Of a DNA stretch of 64,000 nt, positions 62,227-64,000 are shown piece after piece. The stretch is from Oceanicola sp. (GTDB taxonomy: Bacteria; Pseudomonadota; Alphaproteobacteria; Rhodobacterales; Rhodobacteraceae): positions 62,001 to 126,000 of the forward strand of contig JAKVBK010000001.1 of the NCBI GenBank assembly GCA_022447275.1. The letters run 5' to 3'. The notes under the pieces were generated by a model. The model searched no databases, was not told the DNA's origin, and saw only the letters and a program-made list of their open reading frames with translations. Position numbers and translations under genes: made by a program. The stretch's first letter is position 1; every line of letters starts with the position of its first letter.

Positions 62227-63230
62227 GCGATCTTGCCGTCACGCAAGCCGATGTCACGGACGCAGCCACGCGTCTGACAGGGGTGGTGCGCGAAACCCCG
62301 CTGCTGTCGCACCCTGCCCTTGATGCCATTGCGGGCCGTAAACTGCTGGTGAAGGCCGAAAGCCTGCAACGCACTGGCAGCTTCAAGTTTCGCGGGGCCA
62401 GCAACGCCGTAGCGCAGCTGCCAAAGGGCACATCGCACGTGGTTGCCTTTTCATCTGGCAACCATGCTCAGGGCGTGGCCCTCGCCGCGCAAAGCCACGG
62501 CTTGCCGGCCACCATCATCATGCCCGCCGATGCGCCAGTCTCAAAAATCAAGGGGACCAAGGGCTACGGCGCCCAGGTTGCCACCTACGATCGGGCCACC
62601 GGCAGCCGCGAAGAGGCCGCTCAGCCCTTCCTGAAAAAATCGGGCGCCCAGCTGATCCATCCTTTCGACAACCCACATGTGATCGCCGGACAAGGCACCG
62701 CGGGCACCGAGATCATCGCCCAAGCCGCAGCCCAAGGCGTTCAGCAGGCCGATGTCCTCGTCTGTACAGGCGGCGGCGGGCTTGCCTCAGGGATCGCGCT
62801 CGCGGTCCAGGGCACCGGCCTGCGCGTGCGCACCGTTGAGCCCGAAGGCTTTGACGATGCCGCCCGCTCCCTCGCCCAAGGCAGCCGGGTCACGAATGCC
62901 GCCACAACCGGCTCAATCTGCGACGCGATCCTCACGCCCAGCCCCGGCACTCTGACATTCCCAATCCTGCAAGAACACGCGGGCCCCGGGCTTGTCGTGT
63001 CGGACACCGAAGCCCTGCGCGCAGCAGCCCTCGCCTTCACCTACCTGCGCATCGTCCTGGAGCCAGGCGGCGCCGTGGCTCTGGCTGCCGCCCTGTTCAA
63101 AGGCAAAGAACAAAACGGAGACGCCGTCATCGCCGTAGCCACGGGCGGAAATGTGGATGCGGAAATGTTTGCGCGCATCCTAGAGCATGTGCCAATCCCA
63201 GACGCGGCTGATGGCACATCAGCTTGGTAA
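62223..63230 (+). CDS. PLP-dependent threonine/serine dehydratase family enzyme
   Basis: 335 residues of fold type II PLP enzymes. The cofactor lysine is K55 in SFKFRGASNAVAQ, and the phosphate-binding loop is CTGGGGLASG. The short form without an ACT regulatory domain fits catabolic threonine ammonia-lyase or hydroxyamino-acid dehydratases (including EutB- or BhcB-like enzymes); context here does not decide between them. It overlaps the hydrolase gene by 4 bases. Confidence 0.92.
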   Translation: MSDLAVTQADVTDAATRLTGVVRETPLLSHPALDAIAGRKLLVKAESLQRTGSFKFRGASNAVAQLPKGTSHVVAFSSGNHAQGVALAAQSHGLPATIIMPADAPVSKIKGTKGYGAQVATYDRATGSREEAAQPFLKKSGAQLIHPFDNPHVIAGQGTAGTEIIAQAAAQGVQQADVLVCTGGGGLASGIALAVQGTGLRVRTVEPEGFDDAARSLAQGSRVTNAATTGSICDAILTPSPGTLTFPILQEHAGPGLVVSDTEALRAAALAFTYLRIVLEPGGAVALAAALFKGKEQNGDAVIAVATGGNVDAEMFARILEHVPIPDAADGTSAW

Positions 63231-63290
63231 AAATACTCTGGGGGAGGCCCGGCAGGGCCTGGGGCAAAGCCCCCGCCCCCAAACCCGCAT
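63231..63290. repeat. GC-rich intergenic element with AAAATACTCTGGGGG start
   Basis: After the dehydratase stop comes AAAATACTCTGGGGGAGGCC with small hairpins AGGCCC/GGGCCT and GGGGC/GCCCC. From memory, closely similar sequences are dispersed in Rhodobacteraceae genomes between genes, so this may be an extragenic repeat; only one full copy lies here. Confidence 0.45.
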
Positions 63291-63304
63291 GAAAGGACAG
63301 CGCC

Positions 63305-64000
63305 ATGAAAGTCGCGCGCTTTGACGATGTTTCCCTCCACTACCGGGTCGATGGGGATCCCGATGGCGCACCGATCGTGTTCTGCAACTCACTGGGAACA
63401 GATCTGCGGGTCTGGGACGCGATCCTGCCCCTGCTGCCGGCAGGGCTGAAGATCATCCGCTTTGACAAACGCGGCCATGGCCTCTCGGATTGCCCGCCCG
63501 CCCCCTACACAATGGGCAGCCTCGTGCGGGACGCCGAGCGCCTGCTCGACATGCTTGAGGTGCGCGATGCGCTCTGGGTCGGGCTGTCCATTGGCGGCCT
63601 GATCGGGCAGGGTCTGGCGGCCAAGCGGCTCGACCTGATCCGCGCCATGGTGCTTTCCAATACCGGCGCAAAGATCGGCACCCGCGCCCTGTGGCAACAG
63701 CGCATCGACGCCACACTGAAAGACGGTGTAGAAAGCCTCGCCGATGCCGTGATGGAGCGCTGGTTTTCCAAAGCCTTCCGCGCCACGCCCGAACTGCACC
63801 TGTGGCGCAACATGCTGGTGCGCACCCCCGATCACGGATATGCGGGCTGCTCTGCTGCGATTGCGGGCTCTGATTTCTATTCCACCACTGCCGCCCTGCG
63901 CCTGCCCGTCCTGGGCATCGCCGGCACCGAAGATGGTTCCACACCGGTAGACATGGTGCGCGAAACCGTAGAACTGGTGCCCGGATCGCGGCTCGAAATC
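63305..64000 (+). CDS. pcaD: 3-oxoadipate enol-lactonase-like hydrolase (incomplete at window end)
   Basis: The first 232 residues of an alpha/beta hydrolase; no stop is reached before the window ends. KIIRFDKRGHGLSD, the nucleophile elbow GLSIGGLIGQ (S95), VLSNTGAKIGTRALWQQRI and the acid in GIAGTEDGSTP fit the PcaD family that hydrolyses 3-oxoadipate enol-lactone in the protocatechuate pathway. The expected remaining length is about 30 residues. AAAGGA precedes the ATG at 63305. No other pca gene is visible in the window, so the pathway link needs the next sequence. Confidence 0.9.
   Translation, partial: MKVARFDDVSLHYRVDGDPDGAPIVFCNSLGTDLRVWDAILPLLPAGLKIIRFDKRGHGLSDCPPAPYTMGSLVRDAERLLDMLEVRDALWVGLSIGGLIGQGLAAKRLDLIRAMVLSNTGAKIGTRALWQQRIDATLKDGVESLADAVMERWFSKAFRATPELHLWRNMLVRTPDHGYAGCSAAIAGSDFYSTTAALRLPVLGIAGTEDGSTPVDMVRETVELVPGSRLEI

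Noticed and set aside
63305-64000. pcaD as pseudogene because no stop codon is seen
   Set aside because: The frame is intact to the last base; the gene is simply cut by the window edge.

Overview
The window is a single 64 kb chromosomal segment from a GC-rich alphaproteobacterium, almost certainly a marine-type Rhodobacteraceae (Roseobacter group). Support: a short-form HisG with HisZ beside HisS, a class II B12-dependent NrdJ, a candidate SAM/SAH riboswitch on metK (a class known only from Rhodobacterales), the miaB/phoH/ybeY/corC/lnt gene order, TRAP transporter genes, and a CIO-type cydAB. No rRNA, tRNA, CRISPR, integrase or insertion sequence was seen. Coding density is high and no gap without a gene exceeds 300 bases.

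Layout. 1-11.7 kb: cspA, a lone ParA ATPase, the tamA-tamB outer-membrane translocation pair, betB, nrdJ with a small membrane protein, and a DUF1489 gene. 11.8-16.8 kb: hisS-hisZ-hisG (leftward), slyX, and a SPOR-domain envelope protein. 16.8-21.4 kb: a leftward nucleoside salvage operon cdd-deoA-deoB-add-upp with overlapping stops and starts. 21.5-30.6 kb: dacB (PBP4), an EamA exporter, metK with its riboswitch, then lnt, corC, ybeY and phoH. A small terminated unit (OmpA-like protein plus lipoprotein, sharing a short cysteine-containing domain) sits between phoH and miaB. 30.8-35.5 kb: miaB, an unrecognised conserved protein, a stand-alone cyanophycin-synthetase-like ATP-grasp protein overlapping an ABC-2 type ATPase without a permease, and a CHCC zinc-finger protein. 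35.7-40.1 kb: polA, rluE, four tandem copies of a 22-bp palindromic repeat, and a DUF1285 gene.

40.2-47.0 kb is a rightward, tightly coupled four-gene MoxR cluster (MoxR AAA+ ATPase, DUF58, DUF4159 membrane protein, large membrane protein with VWA-like and amidotransferase-like regions). 47.1-52.1 kb holds DUF599 and the glycolate oxidase genes glcDEF. 52.2-53.7 kb: a secreted trypsin-like protease and an Hsp20 small heat-shock gene whose leader looks like a ROSE RNA thermometer. 53.9-57.1 kb: a leftward TRAP transporter dctP-dctQ-dctM with two strong hairpins after dctP. 57.3-60.5 kb: a GbsR/MarR-type regulator 3 bases upstream of cydA, then cydB, forming a self-contained cyanide-insensitive oxidase unit with a palindrome at its head. 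60.7-64 kb: coupled catabolic genes (HAD type II dehalogenase-like, alpha/beta hydrolase, PLP threonine/serine dehydratase) and a truncated-by-the-window pcaD-like lactonase.

The most interesting regulatory signals are RNA-based: the SAM/SAH riboswitch of metK, the ROSE-like leader of hsp20 and the intercistronic hairpins in the TRAP and cyd operons. The least explained coding regions are the OmpA/lipoprotein pair, the ATP-grasp/ABC pair and the 32250-33119 gene. I found no clear evidence of a wholly new system; the candidates are listed with tests.
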